IMG/VR virus record: IMGVR_UViG_3300033153_007126
Span: 1-30,757 of that record
Length of the DNA: 30,757 nucleotides
Reading direction: 5' to 3' (one strand)
Source: a virus
Under the pieces are notes generated by a model. The model was not told the DNA's origin, searched no databases, and saw only the letters and a program-made list of their open reading frames with translations. The position numbers and the translations under genes are program-made. Below, piece by piece: positions 14,572 through 22,005 of the stretch (the first letter of the stretch is position 1; each line of letters begins with the position of its first letter).

Positions 14572-15873
14572 TGACTGTTCTTTCGTTGAATTTTGGACGG
14601 TGTACAGGCATAATTTTACAAACTTTATATCTAAAATTATCCGTGCGATCATCAATAGCAGGGTGAGTCTTAAACTTTTCAGGCTTTCCCGTCTTCTCAT
14701 CCCATGAGTGCTGTTCTAATGCTTCAGTATGTTGAGGGCATTGTTTCACATTAACATACCATCTTTTCTTTTCAAAGGCATTATTAACAGCATTAACACT
14801 ATCCATAATATCAGGGTTTGATCTATCCATAATGACCTCTAAAAAAACACCTCTCTCTTTAGCGGTATCTTTGAGTATTTGAATATCTGATTTAGAGGCA
14901 CTTGTTTTTCTACTGTCTCCACTTGCATCTGGGTATATAAATATTCTATGTTTACCGTATTTTTCGCATAAGGCATAAGCCATTTCTCTGGTATCGTAAC
15001 TGCTCATCTCTTCAACTAAGTGAAAGGTTTGACCTCTTTGAACACTAATTGAGTTTACAGAACCACCGATGTTAAAGTCAGCTCCGATGTGTAGATCTTC
15101 ATAGTAATCTTCATATTTGATAATCTTTTCATCACTTCCATTTATGTTTCTATTGAAATATTTATAGACATTACCACTTGTAAGATTAACGAAATCGCCA
15201 TCTAAATATGCTCTTAGTAGGTTTTCAGGGTACATTTCTTTTAATGTTTCTATAAAGTCAGGTGGTAAATATTTATTATCGGTGGTCTTAGCTTTTATTA
15301 ACCGTTTACTTTCACTGGGTTCTTTTACAAATATTTGATAAGTTGCTTTATATCCCTCTGGAGTGGTTGTTATTATGAATTGTCTAACATTTCCAGCTCT
15401 TAACCTGCCTAAAAGCTTTTGAAATGCCTTGTAAGCAAGATCTTTTTTAGAAGTATCGAACTCATCACAAATTATCCAAGCTGCATTTATTCCTACCAGT
15501 CTTTCGTAGTTTTCCATCGACTTACATATTATTTTAGTTTCTACTCCGTTAATATCTAAGAAGAAAATACTATCGGCTGCATTAAAACGATACTGAACCC
15601 CCCACTCTTCTAATGCTAGTTTCATCTCAGGGATAAAAATATCTCTTAGCATAGGGTAGTTAGGTTCTGTTGCTATTCCAACCTCTCCGGGGTTTAAAAA
15701 AGATAATTGTATAGCCTTTCTACAAGCTACATAAGTTTTACCATTTCCAGTCAGCCATACCCACCGACTAAACCAATAATCTTAGTAGTTGTATCTGCTA
15801 ATAGTTCATACTGATGATTTAATAATTTAACCGTTTGGGTATGGGGTAATCCTCCTTTTTCAAGTTTAGACAA
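14549..15873 (-). CDS. terL: terminase large subunit, frame broken at Walker A
   Basis: Two frames together make one protein. Frame one starts at TTG 15873 (SD AAGGA) and reads SKLEKGGLPHTQTVKLLNHQ and on to KIIGLVGGYG before TGA 15751-15753. Frame two, a -1 shift away, picks up at once with LTGNGKTYVACRKAIQLSFL and runs to 14549; from its first ATG (15652) it has 367 residues. Walker B is AAWIICDEFD, the coupling motif ITTTPEG, and the RNase H-like nuclease has HIGADFNIGG, IFIYPDASGDS and HPAIDDRTDNFRY. It packages DNA with TerS. The break falls between GGYG and GNGKT. Confidence 0.82.
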
Positions 15874-16522
15874 AATAATAATCCTTGTAGTCTTCTAATG
15901 TTACTCTTCTTTTAAGATATTTAAAACTTACTCCAATATCTTTGGAAGCCTTGTTTATTGATTTATAAACTATTCCTCCTATAGATACTTTTGTACCGCC
16001 TTTGTATAAATGGTTATCTTTATTCTGCTTATTTGTGACACTTCTTTTTCTGCTTATCTCTAGTAACTCTTCTTTTGTTTTATCAAGATAATAGTTTCCT
16101 CCAGCATAAGAGTTTTTCTCTTTTAAGCCACTTGCTAATTTTTCTCTACCTTTTGCCCCCATCTTTTTATTTCTTCTTATGATAGATTTTCTCATCTTAT
16201 CTCTGTACTCCTGCGAACACTCTCCAGTTTTTAACCAGTGGTTATCACTCATTTTCTTTTTAATTTCAGAAGATTTGCTAATTTCTAAAGAGTTCTTAAA
16301 AGTATGCTTATAAGGGCTATGATTTATATACCCATGTTCTCTAGCCAGGTTAGCTTCTTTTTCAGTTGCTTCATCTATTGTTAAGTAGCCACAAAATAAT
16401 ATTTTATGCTTATTCTGTTTACCGTATTTTCTTTGATTATCTAAAAATCTTTTTGATGGGCTTATTGTACAACCTATCTTAATATCCCTAAGATGGTATA
16501 TGTAGAACTTGTGTTTTTTCAT
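15866..16522 (-). CDS. GIY-YIG-type homing endonuclease between terS and terL
   Basis: 218 residues from ATG 16522 (SD AAAAGG); the longer ORF start at 16585 lacks support. N-terminal FYIYHLRDIKIGCTISPSKR, with a later EATEKEANLAREH, is a degenerate GIY-YIG core (IY...KIG, R, E). The middle is Lys-rich with HWLKTGECSQEYRDKMRKSI and SYAGGNYY, as in NUMOD-containing nucleases. The end SIGGIVYKSINKASKDIGVS is an IENR1/NUMOD1-like DNA-binding element. Its last codons overlap the terL start. It interrupts the terS-terL pair, as mobile endonucleases do. Confidence 0.78.
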   Translation of the reverse strand: MKKHKFYIYHLRDIKIGCTISPSKRFLDNQRKYGKQNKHKILFCGYLTIDEATEKEANLAREHGYINHSPYKHTFKNSLEISKSSEIKKKMSDNHWLKTGECSQEYRDKMRKSIIRRNKKMGAKGREKLASGLKEKNSYAGGNYYLDKTKEELLEISRKRSVTNKQNKDNHLYKGGTKVSIGGIVYKSINKASKDIGVSFKYLKRRVTLEDYKDYYFV

Positions 16523-16594
16523 TTTATGCCTTTTATGCCTATATTTAGAGGGGAGCAACCCCCTCAGGCATTCTGTATTATACATCTATTTGCT

Positions 16595-17104
16595 TTAATC
16601 ATCTCTAACTATGTTTATGGTTGTAGGTAGTTTATTTTCGTTGTTTTGTTGAACTGCGATGTTTGTGTTGGCGTGTCTTTGGTTTACTCCAAGAGTTAAA
16701 GAAAGTCTATCTAATGAATCAGCTATAAATTTAAGCTCTTGTGGGTTAAGTTCTAAATCTACGGGCTTATCATTTATTATTGTTGTTGTTCCATCGAGAG
16801 AATCGTTTAATTTTTCTGCTAATTTATCCCCTATTCCATAAACAAGCTTTTTTCTTCTAATGCTTTCGTCTGCAACCTCATCGGCACAAAGGATTGACTG
16901 TTGATTTTCTGTTGATTTTTTTTCAGCAATAATTTCACGAGCCTTTATATAGTCACCATTCCTTTGGTGTTGCCATTGTTGATTTTTTGCTTTCTTTGAT
17001 ATGGTGCTTCTATCTATACCTGTTTTGTCTTTTATTTGTGAAAGGGTAAGCCCTGCCTCATAGTAACCTTTGGCTTTACCCCATAACTCTTTAGATATAG
17101 CCAT
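16595..17104 (-). CDS. terS: terminase small subunit
   Basis: 169 residues. An N-terminal helix-turn-helix (LTLSQIKDKTGIDRSTISKK, about residues 19-38) recognises the packaging site; the central helices (VADESIRRKKLVYGIGDKLA) would oligomerise; the C-terminal tail is Asn/Gln-rich. Such architecture and the place upstream of terL define the role. Start codon overlaps the upstream stop (TAATG). Confidence 0.75.
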   Translation of the reverse strand: MAISKELWGKAKGYYEAGLTLSQIKDKTGIDRSTISKKAKNQQWQHQRNGDYIKAREIIAEKKSTENQQSILCADEVADESIRRKKLVYGIGDKLAEKLNDSLDGTTTIINDKPVDLELNPQELKFIADSLDRLSLTLGVNQRHANTNIAVQQNNENKLPTTINIVRDD

Positions 17105-17523
17105 TATTTTCTATTCTTTCTCAATTTCTCTATGCTTTCGCTGCTTAATTCAAACCACTCTCCGACCATTCTATGTTTTTTATATCTTTTGTGTATTTTT
17201 CTTTCTACTTCATAAGCATTTTCTTTATAAAAAGAGTCTATTAATTTTAATCTATATGGATTACCTACTTGTATCCCTCTAATTCTACTTATTGGATCGT
17301 CTGCAACACCTATTTTAAAAATATCAGTATTTTCCATTTGGATAATATAAATCATTGATCCTTTTTTGGATAAGTTGCTTTTTCCATTATTCCATTTTTT
17401 TACATTCTCCGACATACTTGCTTTGCTAATGCTGAATTTTAGACATAATTCCGATTGGCTATAAATCCCTAATTCAAACTCTTCCTTTATTTTTTCCCAA
17501 TTGTATTTAGATGGTCTACCCAT
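17104..17523 (-). CDS. HTH plus T5orf172/GIY-YIG fusion protein
   Basis: 139 residues. Residues 1-47 form a TerS-like helix-turn-helix (SQSELCLKFSISKASMSENV). Residues 56-130 carry a T5orf172/MUG113-type GIY-YIG domain: MIYIIQMEN, FKIGVADDPISRIRGIQVGN, EVERKIHKRYKKHRMVGEWF. All the usual catalytic-type residues of that family (Y, R, E) are visible. Its stop overlaps the terS start. It could be a mobile nuclease that picked up a terS-like DNA-binding domain; the N-terminal likeness to terS is the odd part. Confidence 0.72.
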   Translation of the reverse strand: MGRPSKYNWEKIKEEFELGIYSQSELCLKFSISKASMSENVKKWNNGKSNLSKKGSMIYIIQMENTDIFKIGVADDPISRIRGIQVGNPYRLKLIDSFYKENAYEVERKIHKRYKKHRMVGEWFELSSESIEKLRKNRK

Positions 17524-17700
17524 TACCTATCATCCCACTTAAATTTTAATAAAATATCTAATCACTAGCAATAAACCTATGAAAAAATAAGCAAACAACA
17601 CCGATAACAAGCATACTTTCCAGCAAAGGCTCAATAGTTTAGCTTTGTTATGTTTATTGCTAGTATTGCTAATGCCCCTAATGCTAATAAAAGCTGATAC
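17524..17700 (-). other. short gap with tiny hydrophobic ORFs
   Basis: No gene of normal length. A 22-residue hydrophobic ORF (TTG 17626 to TAG 17558, LESMLVIGVVCLFFHRFIAS) and a roughly 25-residue hydrophobic ORF with a non-standard start (YQLLLALGALAILAINITKL) lie here. Both are possible membrane micro-peptides but are unsupported. Confidence 0.25.
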
Positions 17701-17868
17701 TTAATGTTCTTCAAGTTTTTTACTTTCTTTATAGCTTAATATCATAGTCACTACCAGTAATGCTAATGCAACTCCTCCAGCAAAAAGACCGAATACGGAA
17801 CACATAAACTGCCCTGCTTTTAATAGGTTGGGGCTTATTGATAGAAACTCTATGAAACTATCTAGCAT
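17701..17868 (-). CDS. small single-pass membrane protein
   Basis: 55 residues from ATG 17868, with a hydrophobic span MCSVFGLFAGGVALALLVVT (about residues 22-44) and a charged tail SYKESKKLEEH. It begins three bases after the upstream stop at 17871. Topology is compatible with a holin or spanin part; no lysin is close, so the role is open. Confidence 0.55.
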   Translation of the reverse strand: MLDSFIEFLSISPNLLKAGQFMCSVFGLFAGGVALALLVVTMILSYKESKKLEEH

Positions 17869-17870
17869 AA

Positions 17871-18071
17871 CTACAACTTATTTAAGGCAATGAATATTAT
17901 TTGTTCCCGTGCCTCTTTTTTTGTTAGATGATTCTTTTCGCCTATTGCTACTTTTACATTATCGTATTCTTCTGCTGTCTCTATGTTCCCAGTAAATGTA
18001 CCGCTAGATTTTCCAACCACTTCACCGTTATTCACCATTTCTAATGAGTAGAAATATAGATAATTTTTCAT
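17871..18071 (-). CDS. small protein, unknown
   Basis: 66 residues. The first half reads like two beta strands (YLYFYSLEMVNNGEVVG) and the second helical (LTKKEAREQIIFIALNKL). Coupled to the gene upstream by ATGA overlap. No family recognised. Confidence 0.55.
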   Translation of the reverse strand: MKNYLYFYSLEMVNNGEVVGKSSGTFTGNIETAEEYDNVKVAIGEKNHLTKKEAREQIIFIALNKL

Positions 18072-18274
18072 AAGTCGTTACCTTTTACACTCTTTGTATA
18101 CTCAAACATCTTACAAACACCATCAACACCGTTATTTTTCCATATATTATAGAGCATTTCAAAGCCTAAAGTCTGTTTGAGTGGCTTGGTTTTTTTACCG
18201 CCTAAGAAGTTGGTTATCGTAGGCATTACCACCTTAGCTTCTTTTAATATTGTTCTTAGCTCTTCTTTATTCAT
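18068..18274 (-). CDS. small protein, paralog A of a tandem pair
   Basis: 68 residues. It shares with the next gene upstream a core of FLGGKKTKPLKQTLGFEMLY against FLGGRTTKPLHKTLSFKVLY, and the same length and order of segments. It looks like a tandem duplication that has diverged. Function unknown. Confidence 0.65.
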   Translation of the reverse strand: MNKEELRTILKEAKVVMPTITNFLGGKKTKPLKQTLGFEMLYNIWKNNGVDGVCKMFEYTKSVKGNDL

Positions 18275-18473
18275 ATTTACCCTCTTTCACAGCATCTACA
18301 AATTTAAAGATCTTTTTTATGCCGTCTTTGCCTTTTAGCTCCCATACTTTATACAGGACTTTAAAACTTAGTGTCTTATGTAGTGGCTTTGTTGTTCTGC
18401 CACCTAAAAATCGTGAAATTGTACATAATGGGGTTCCGGAGCTTTTTAATATTTCTCTTACGGTTTCTTTCAT
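18267..18473 (-). CDS. small protein, paralog B of a tandem pair
   Basis: 68 residues from ATG 18473, whose start overlaps the stop of the YopX-like gene (ATGA). Upstream ORF extension to 18647 is rejected since it lies inside that gene. Core FLGGRTTKPLHKTLSFKVLY is shared with its neighbour. The 8-base overlap with paralog A suggests coupled synthesis. Confidence 0.65.
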   Translation of the reverse strand: MKETVREILKSSGTPLCTISRFLGGRTTKPLHKTLSFKVLYKVWELKGKDGIKKIFKFVDAVKEGKYE

Positions 18474-18871
18474 TTTAATAATTCTTTGTTTTCGTATTTG
18501 TTGCCAATTATTTCTACTTGATACAACATTCCATCCTCTAAAGCCCATTTTAAAAGAGTGATTGTATAGTCCTGTTCTTTTACTTCCACCTCTCCACAGT
18601 CTCCTCCTTCTGTTATGTATGGTTCTCCATCTACATCTGCATAACACTTTAAAATATCCCCCTTATAGATCTCAACACCGTTTTTATCTTTTAATCCTAT
18701 GTACTGTTCTACTGTATCGGGTCTTATTTTGTAAGCCTTTGGCGATCCTGCTTTGTTTGAAATGTATGATCCTGCTTCTTTCCCCTCTTTAATGACACAT
18801 AATAGACCATAATACCACTTACCATTCAGATCCATTCCTCTAAATTTAATTTCTCTTATTTGTTGTTTCAT
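18470..18871 (-). CDS. YopX-family phage protein
   Basis: 133 residues. EIKFRGMDLNGKWYYG at the start, IRPDTVEQYIGLKDKNGVEI and YKGDILKCYADVDGE in the middle are the typical YopX family signature, with a beta-rich C-terminus (VEIIGNKYEN). The family is widespread in phages and has no agreed function. Confidence 0.85.
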   Translation of the reverse strand: MKQQIREIKFRGMDLNGKWYYGLLCVIKEGKEAGSYISNKAGSPKAYKIRPDTVEQYIGLKDKNGVEIYKGDILKCYADVDGEPYITEGGDCGEVEVKEQDYTITLLKWALEDGMLYQVEIIGNKYENKELLK

Positions 18872-18880
18872 TTTTTTCCT

Positions 18881-19093
18881 TTATATTTCTAACAATTTGT
18901 ATTCTACTCGATGATTGTTCACTCTACTATAGACTAATTTACACAACACATTTCCCACTATATAATTAATGTCTGCTCTTAAATCAGATATTAAGCCTGT
19001 AATAACTATCCCTTTAGGTGTGCCGTTCTTAACAGGTAAAAACATTTCTTCATATTCTGCTATTTTTAAGTTATCGCGATTTATTGTTTTCAT
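18881..19093 (-). CDS. small early protein, unknown
   Basis: 70 residues, first gene of the leftward operon, 30 bases from its predicted promoter. SD AAGGAG. It contains MFLPVKNGTPKGIVITGLIS and is mixed alpha/beta. No family recognised. Confidence 0.6.
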   Translation of the reverse strand: MKTINRDNLKIAEYEEMFLPVKNGTPKGIVITGLISDLRADINYIVGNVLCKLVYSRVNNHRVEYKLLEI

Positions 19094-19122
19094 TCATAAC
19101 TCCTTAATCTTCCAATACCGAC

Positions 19123-19151
19123 ATTATACCATATATTTATTAAAAAAACAA
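19123..19151 (-). promoter_or_regulatory. leftward early promoter
   Basis: On the minus strand TTGTTT (19146-19151), a 17-base spacer TTTTAATAAATATATGG, then TATAAT (19123-19128) with extended TGG. It drives the leftward operon. Confidence 0.75.
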
Positions 19152-19169
19152 ATACTTTTTAAAAAACAC

Positions 19170-19199
19170 TTGACTTTTTAATAAACTATATGTTAGTAT
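19170..19199 (+). promoter_or_regulatory. rightward early promoter
   Basis: TTGACT (19170-19175), 18-base spacer beginning TTTTAATAAAC, TG at 19191-19192, TAGTAT (19194-19199). It is divergent with the leftward promoter; the two -35 boxes are 18 bases apart. Direct repeats ACTTTTTAA at 19154-19162 and 19173-19181 overlap the control region and could bind a regulator. Confidence 0.72.
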
Positions 19200-19227
19200 T
19201 TTAACAAACAAACTAAAAGGATAAAGA

Positions 19228-19593
19228 ATGTTAAAGGCAGATTTAGAAAAAGAGATTATTAGGTTGAAAGATGTTATCAATGGGAAGCAAGGCACTATTT
19301 TAGAGCAAGAAAGGATTATTAGGGATTTAGAGTCAAGTATTGTAGATATTGAAAAGAACTCAGACAAAACAAGTGATGAAAATTTACTTCTTAGGAAAAA
19401 ACTAAAAAACACAGCAATGATTGTTAATGTATTTCTTCAAATTAAATACCCTATAAAACAAAAAGTAAATCGTGATGGCTATTCGGACAATAAAAGAAAA
19501 CAAAATGATAATACTAGATTCTTAGAAGAGTTGCTACAAACTATCAAGATTGAAGAGCCTACGACTTGTGGGAGATCATCATGGAATCAATAG
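19228..19593 (+). CDS. coiled-coil early protein, unknown
   Basis: 121 residues. Residues 1-60 are a heptad-like coiled coil (EKEIIRLKDVINGKQGTILE through RDLESSIVDIEKN). The rest is basic and polar. First gene of the rightward operon, with SD AAAAGGATAAAG. No family recognised. Confidence 0.65.
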   Translation: MLKADLEKEIIRLKDVINGKQGTILEQERIIRDLESSIVDIEKNSDKTSDENLLLRKKLKNTAMIVNVFLQIKYPIKQKVNRDGYSDNKRKQNDNTRFLEELLQTIKIEEPTTCGRSSWNQ

Positions 19594-19877
19594 ACCACGA
19601 CCTACAACAAAGAGAAGCTCAAGGGATAAAATGGATCGCTGAAGAAACGGCAGATCTTGACGAGAGGATTGAGCAGTCTTTAGGAGACATACAAATAGCC
19701 TATGAAGATCTTAAAAGATTTTGCAATGAAAAGAATTTACTTAACTCAGAGGTCGAAGATCCAAGATTATTGTTATTAGGGATGTTTTTAACTAACAGCG
19801 GTTATCTAATGAATACAGAGCATATTGAAGAAATTAGCAAAACTAAAATAAAAAAAGCAAAAGATTTGATGCTTTAA
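19581..19877 (+). CDS. small acidic helical protein, unknown
   Basis: 98 residues from ATG 19581 (SD GGAG eight bases upstream); an in-frame GTG at 19566 is a less likely start. Overlaps the previous gene by 13 bases. Helical and acidic; QQREAQGIKWIAEETADLDE. The function cannot be told. Confidence 0.6.
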   Translation: MESIDHDLQQREAQGIKWIAEETADLDERIEQSLGDIQIAYEDLKRFCNEKNLLNSEVEDPRLLLLGMFLTNSGYLMNTEHIEEISKTKIKKAKDLML

Positions 19878-19906
19878 TTGTTTTTTTAATAATTTTATGG
19901 TAAGAT
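19878..19906 (+). promoter_or_regulatory. second rightward early promoter
   Basis: TTGTTT (19878-19883), 17-base spacer TTTTAATAATTTTATGG, TAAGAT (19901-19906). Spacer and -35 nearly repeat the leftward early promoter. Confidence 0.6.
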
Positions 19907-19933
19907 TTTAATATTAAACATAAGGAGTTTAAA

Positions 19934-20119
19934 ATGAAAGATGAGTTTACTGAAGTTAACGAGGAGTTGCATAAGTGGATAGAAGAGTGTCCGTATAGTT
20001 TATGCTCTTTTCTTAGTGATGATGGGAACATTGCTGATTGGACTAACGATATTATCGAGTCACGAGAGGGAGAACGGGCAGATCGTGCTTATGATGAATA
20101 TAAAGAGAGGGATATATAA
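19934..20119 (+). CDS. small acidic protein, unknown
   Basis: 61 residues, strongly acidic (EFTEVNEELHKWIEECPYSL, ending DEYKERDI). Good SD (ATAAGGAG). Its stop overlaps the start of the annealing protein gene (TAATG). Charge and size could suit a DNA-mimic or inhibitor, but this is only a possibility. Confidence 0.6.
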   Translation: MKDEFTEVNEELHKWIEECPYSLCSFLSDDGNIADWTNDIIESREGERADRAYDEYKERDI

Positions 20120-20835
20120 TGACTTTTGAAGAGCTTTATAAAATAGATGTTAATGAAAACACGGAAACAAAAAAAACAGGTAACACGAGATTAAAGTACC
20201 TCAGCTGGTCTTTTGCTTGGAAAAATTTTGTTGAAGCATATCCTACAGCAACATACGAAGTTGTTAAAAATGGTAACGGTTTACCTTATTTTGATGATAA
20301 TGGTGGTGCTATGGTGTTCACTAAGGTAACAGCAAATAACTTAACTCACGAGATGTGGTTACCTGTTATGAACGGTGCTAACAAAGCGATGAAAAAAGAA
20401 CAATACTCATATTTTGTAAAAGGTTACAACGGTGCAGAGCCTACAGAAAAATTTGTCGAACCTTATACAATGTTTGATATTAACAAAACGATAATGAGAT
20501 GCTTGGTTAAAAACTTAGCGATGTTTGGGCTAGGCTTATATATTTATGCAGGGGAAGATATGCCGTCAAACGAGGGCATTGTTGAAGCAACCACCAAGAA
20601 CTATAAAATGCTTAAAGATATGACTCCTCCTGAAAAAAAGCAAATGGTTGCTGATTTTAAAGAAGAGTTAATAATCTTTGGGGTGGAAGATGAAAACATA
20701 AACGATATAACAATGCAGCTAGAGTGTATTGATGAAAAAGGATCTGCAAAGCTTTCAGCAATTAGACAATGGTTAAATAGTCCAGAATTGTTCGAGTCTC
20801 AAATAAAACAGTACCTAGAAAACAGCAAAGAATAA
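20119..20835 (+). CDS. single-strand annealing protein, DUF1071 (Sak-type)
   Basis: 238 residues. TRLKYLSWSFAWKNFVEAYP near the N-terminus and EPYTMFDINKTIMRCLVKNL (about 114-133) followed by AMFGLGLYIYAGEDMP are the DUF1071 signature, a family of phage recombinases related in function to Rad52/Erf-type annealing proteins. It would anneal single strands during phage recombination, together with the SSB encoded 1.2 kb downstream. The C-terminal part (residues 165-238) is helical. Confidence 0.85.
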   Translation: MTFEELYKIDVNENTETKKTGNTRLKYLSWSFAWKNFVEAYPTATYEVVKNGNGLPYFDDNGGAMVFTKVTANNLTHEMWLPVMNGANKAMKKEQYSYFVKGYNGAEPTEKFVEPYTMFDINKTIMRCLVKNLAMFGLGLYIYAGEDMPSNEGIVEATTKNYKMLKDMTPPEKKQMVADFKEELIIFGVEDENINDITMQLECIDEKGSAKLSAIRQWLNSPELFESQIKQYLENSKE

Positions 20836-21245
20836 TGCTACTAGACTTAATAAAAACAGCAGACGGTACACTTATATCATCAAGTGAAAAAACCACCGAG
20901 ATTTTGAAAAAGGTCGCGGTGGGTAGTGGGATATTAGTTGATTTTAAACCTAAAAGAAACTATCTTTTTCATAAAAAAGCTTTTGCATTATTAAATCTAG
21001 TTTTCCAAAATCAAGACAGGTATGATAATTTAGACGATTTACTTGTAGAGTTCAAGCTAAAATCAGGTCATTATCAAGAACATATTTCAACAAAGGGAAA
21101 TTTGATGTATATCCCTAAAAGTATATCTTTTGCAGAAATGGATCAAAATGAATTTGAAGATCTATATCAAAAGTTTTTAGATATTGCTTTTAAACATTTT
21201 AATTTTACTGTTGAATTAGAAAATGAATTAATAAGGTTTACATAA
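20835..21245 (+). CDS. DUF1367 family phage protein
   Basis: 136 residues. It has the family motif order: a short leading strand, GSGILVDFKPKRNYLFHKKA followed by FALLNLVFQNQDRYD, then ISFAEMDQNEFEDLYQKFLD. Commonly next to phage recombinase genes; the role may be in recombination like NinB, but it has not been proved. It starts at the previous stop (TAATG). Confidence 0.78.
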   Translation: MLLDLIKTADGTLISSSEKTTEILKKVAVGSGILVDFKPKRNYLFHKKAFALLNLVFQNQDRYDNLDDLLVEFKLKSGHYQEHISTKGNLMYIPKSISFAEMDQNEFEDLYQKFLDIAFKHFNFTVELENELIRFT

Positions 21246-21409
21246 TGGAAAAAGAAGAGATACGAAATATGTTTATAGATGGAAAAGTTACTAGGCAAGA
21301 TCTTCTAAATTTTATTGAAAAAAATATGGAAATTGGATTCAGGGAAATACTGGAGTTTATAGATGAAAATGGAATGATTAAAGAATTACTTGAAGAGGTA
21401 AAGGGTTAA
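21245..21409 (+). CDS. very small helical protein, unknown
   Basis: 54 residues, TAATG overlap with the DUF1367 gene. Acidic, helical (QDLLNFIEKNMEIGFREILE). No family recognised. Confidence 0.55.
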   Translation: MEKEEIRNMFIDGKVTRQDLLNFIEKNMEIGFREILEFIDENGMIKELLEEVKG

Positions 21410-21411
21410 AA

Positions 21412-21516
21412 ATGTCTTTCAAAATCAAACATTGGAAAATCGAAATCGGCTTTTGGTTTTTCAAAATAAGCAACGATAAACCAAAAATAAAATATACGAT
21501 TAAGGATGTAAAGTGA
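21412..21516 (+). CDS. micro-ORF, unknown
   Basis: 34 residues, MSFKIKHWKIEIGFWFFKIS then a Lys-rich tail. Starts two bases after the previous stop with SD AGGTAAAGGG, and overlaps the GTG of the next (GTGA). The tight packing supports it. Confidence 0.45.
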   Translation: MSFKIKHWKIEIGFWFFKISNDKPKIKYTIKDVK

Positions 21517-21671
21517 AATACAATGTAAGTTATAACCACGAGGGCAGGACTAAATATGTTTTTTTATATGCAGTCACTAAAAAGGTTGCAGAGGCTAGAA
21601 AAGTTGCTTTAATTGAGGTGGGGTATGAAGATGTGAGAGTTGTTGAACAAGGGGTTAATAATGTTAATTAG
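21513..21671 (+). CDS. very small protein, unknown
   Basis: 52 residues from GTG 21513, SD AAGGATG. KYNVSYNHEGRTKYVFLYAV then a helix VAEARKVALIEVG and VRVVEQG; beta-beta-alpha-beta order like a small DNA-associated or phage host-modulation fold. No family recognised. Confidence 0.5.
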   Translation: MKYNVSYNHEGRTKYVFLYAVTKKVAEARKVALIEVGYEDVRVVEQGVNNVN

Positions 21672-22005
21672 CAAAGAGTTATTAAGTGAAGTATTAGGAG
21701 AAAAAGTACATTATTTAGAGCAATCACAAATAGGAGCAGAGTATCTTGCAATTCATTTGAATGATGGAAGTAGTAAAAAAGAAATAAATGTTTTTGAACT
21801 AGCACACAAAGTTAAATCATGGTGCTATGATAAGGGCTATCCTCTTACTCTTTTTATGGCAAACAATATTGTCCATACTAGAATCTATTTAAAAGACGAT
21901 AATGAAAAGAGGTTTTATTCACCAGAATACGATGAGCCTGATGGAGTTTTCCAAGCAGGACAATGGATATTAGACAAAAAGGACTCAAAATGTATAACAA
22001 AGTAA
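21661..22005 (+). CDS. small protein, unknown
   Basis: 114 residues from ATG 21661 (SD AAGGGG 10 bases upstream); an in-frame TTG at 21640 is a poorer start. It contains ELAHKVKSWCYDKGYPLTLF and an acidic C-terminal part (YSPEYDEPDGVFQAGQWILD). No family recognised. Confidence 0.6.
   Translation: MLISKELLSEVLGEKVHYLEQSQIGAEYLAIHLNDGSSKKEINVFELAHKVKSWCYDKGYPLTLFMANNIVHTRIYLKDDNEKRFYSPEYDEPDGVFQAGQWILDKKDSKCITK

Noticed and set aside
14215-14700. 161-residue form of the DUF1064 gene
   Set aside because: The first 43 residues lie inside terL and do not look like the family; the ATG at 14571 begins just before the domain.
18267-18647. 126-residue minus-strand ORF
   Set aside because: Its upper part is an out-of-frame shadow of the YopX-like gene. 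Only the last 68 residues, from ATG 18473, are a real gene, as shown by its paralog.
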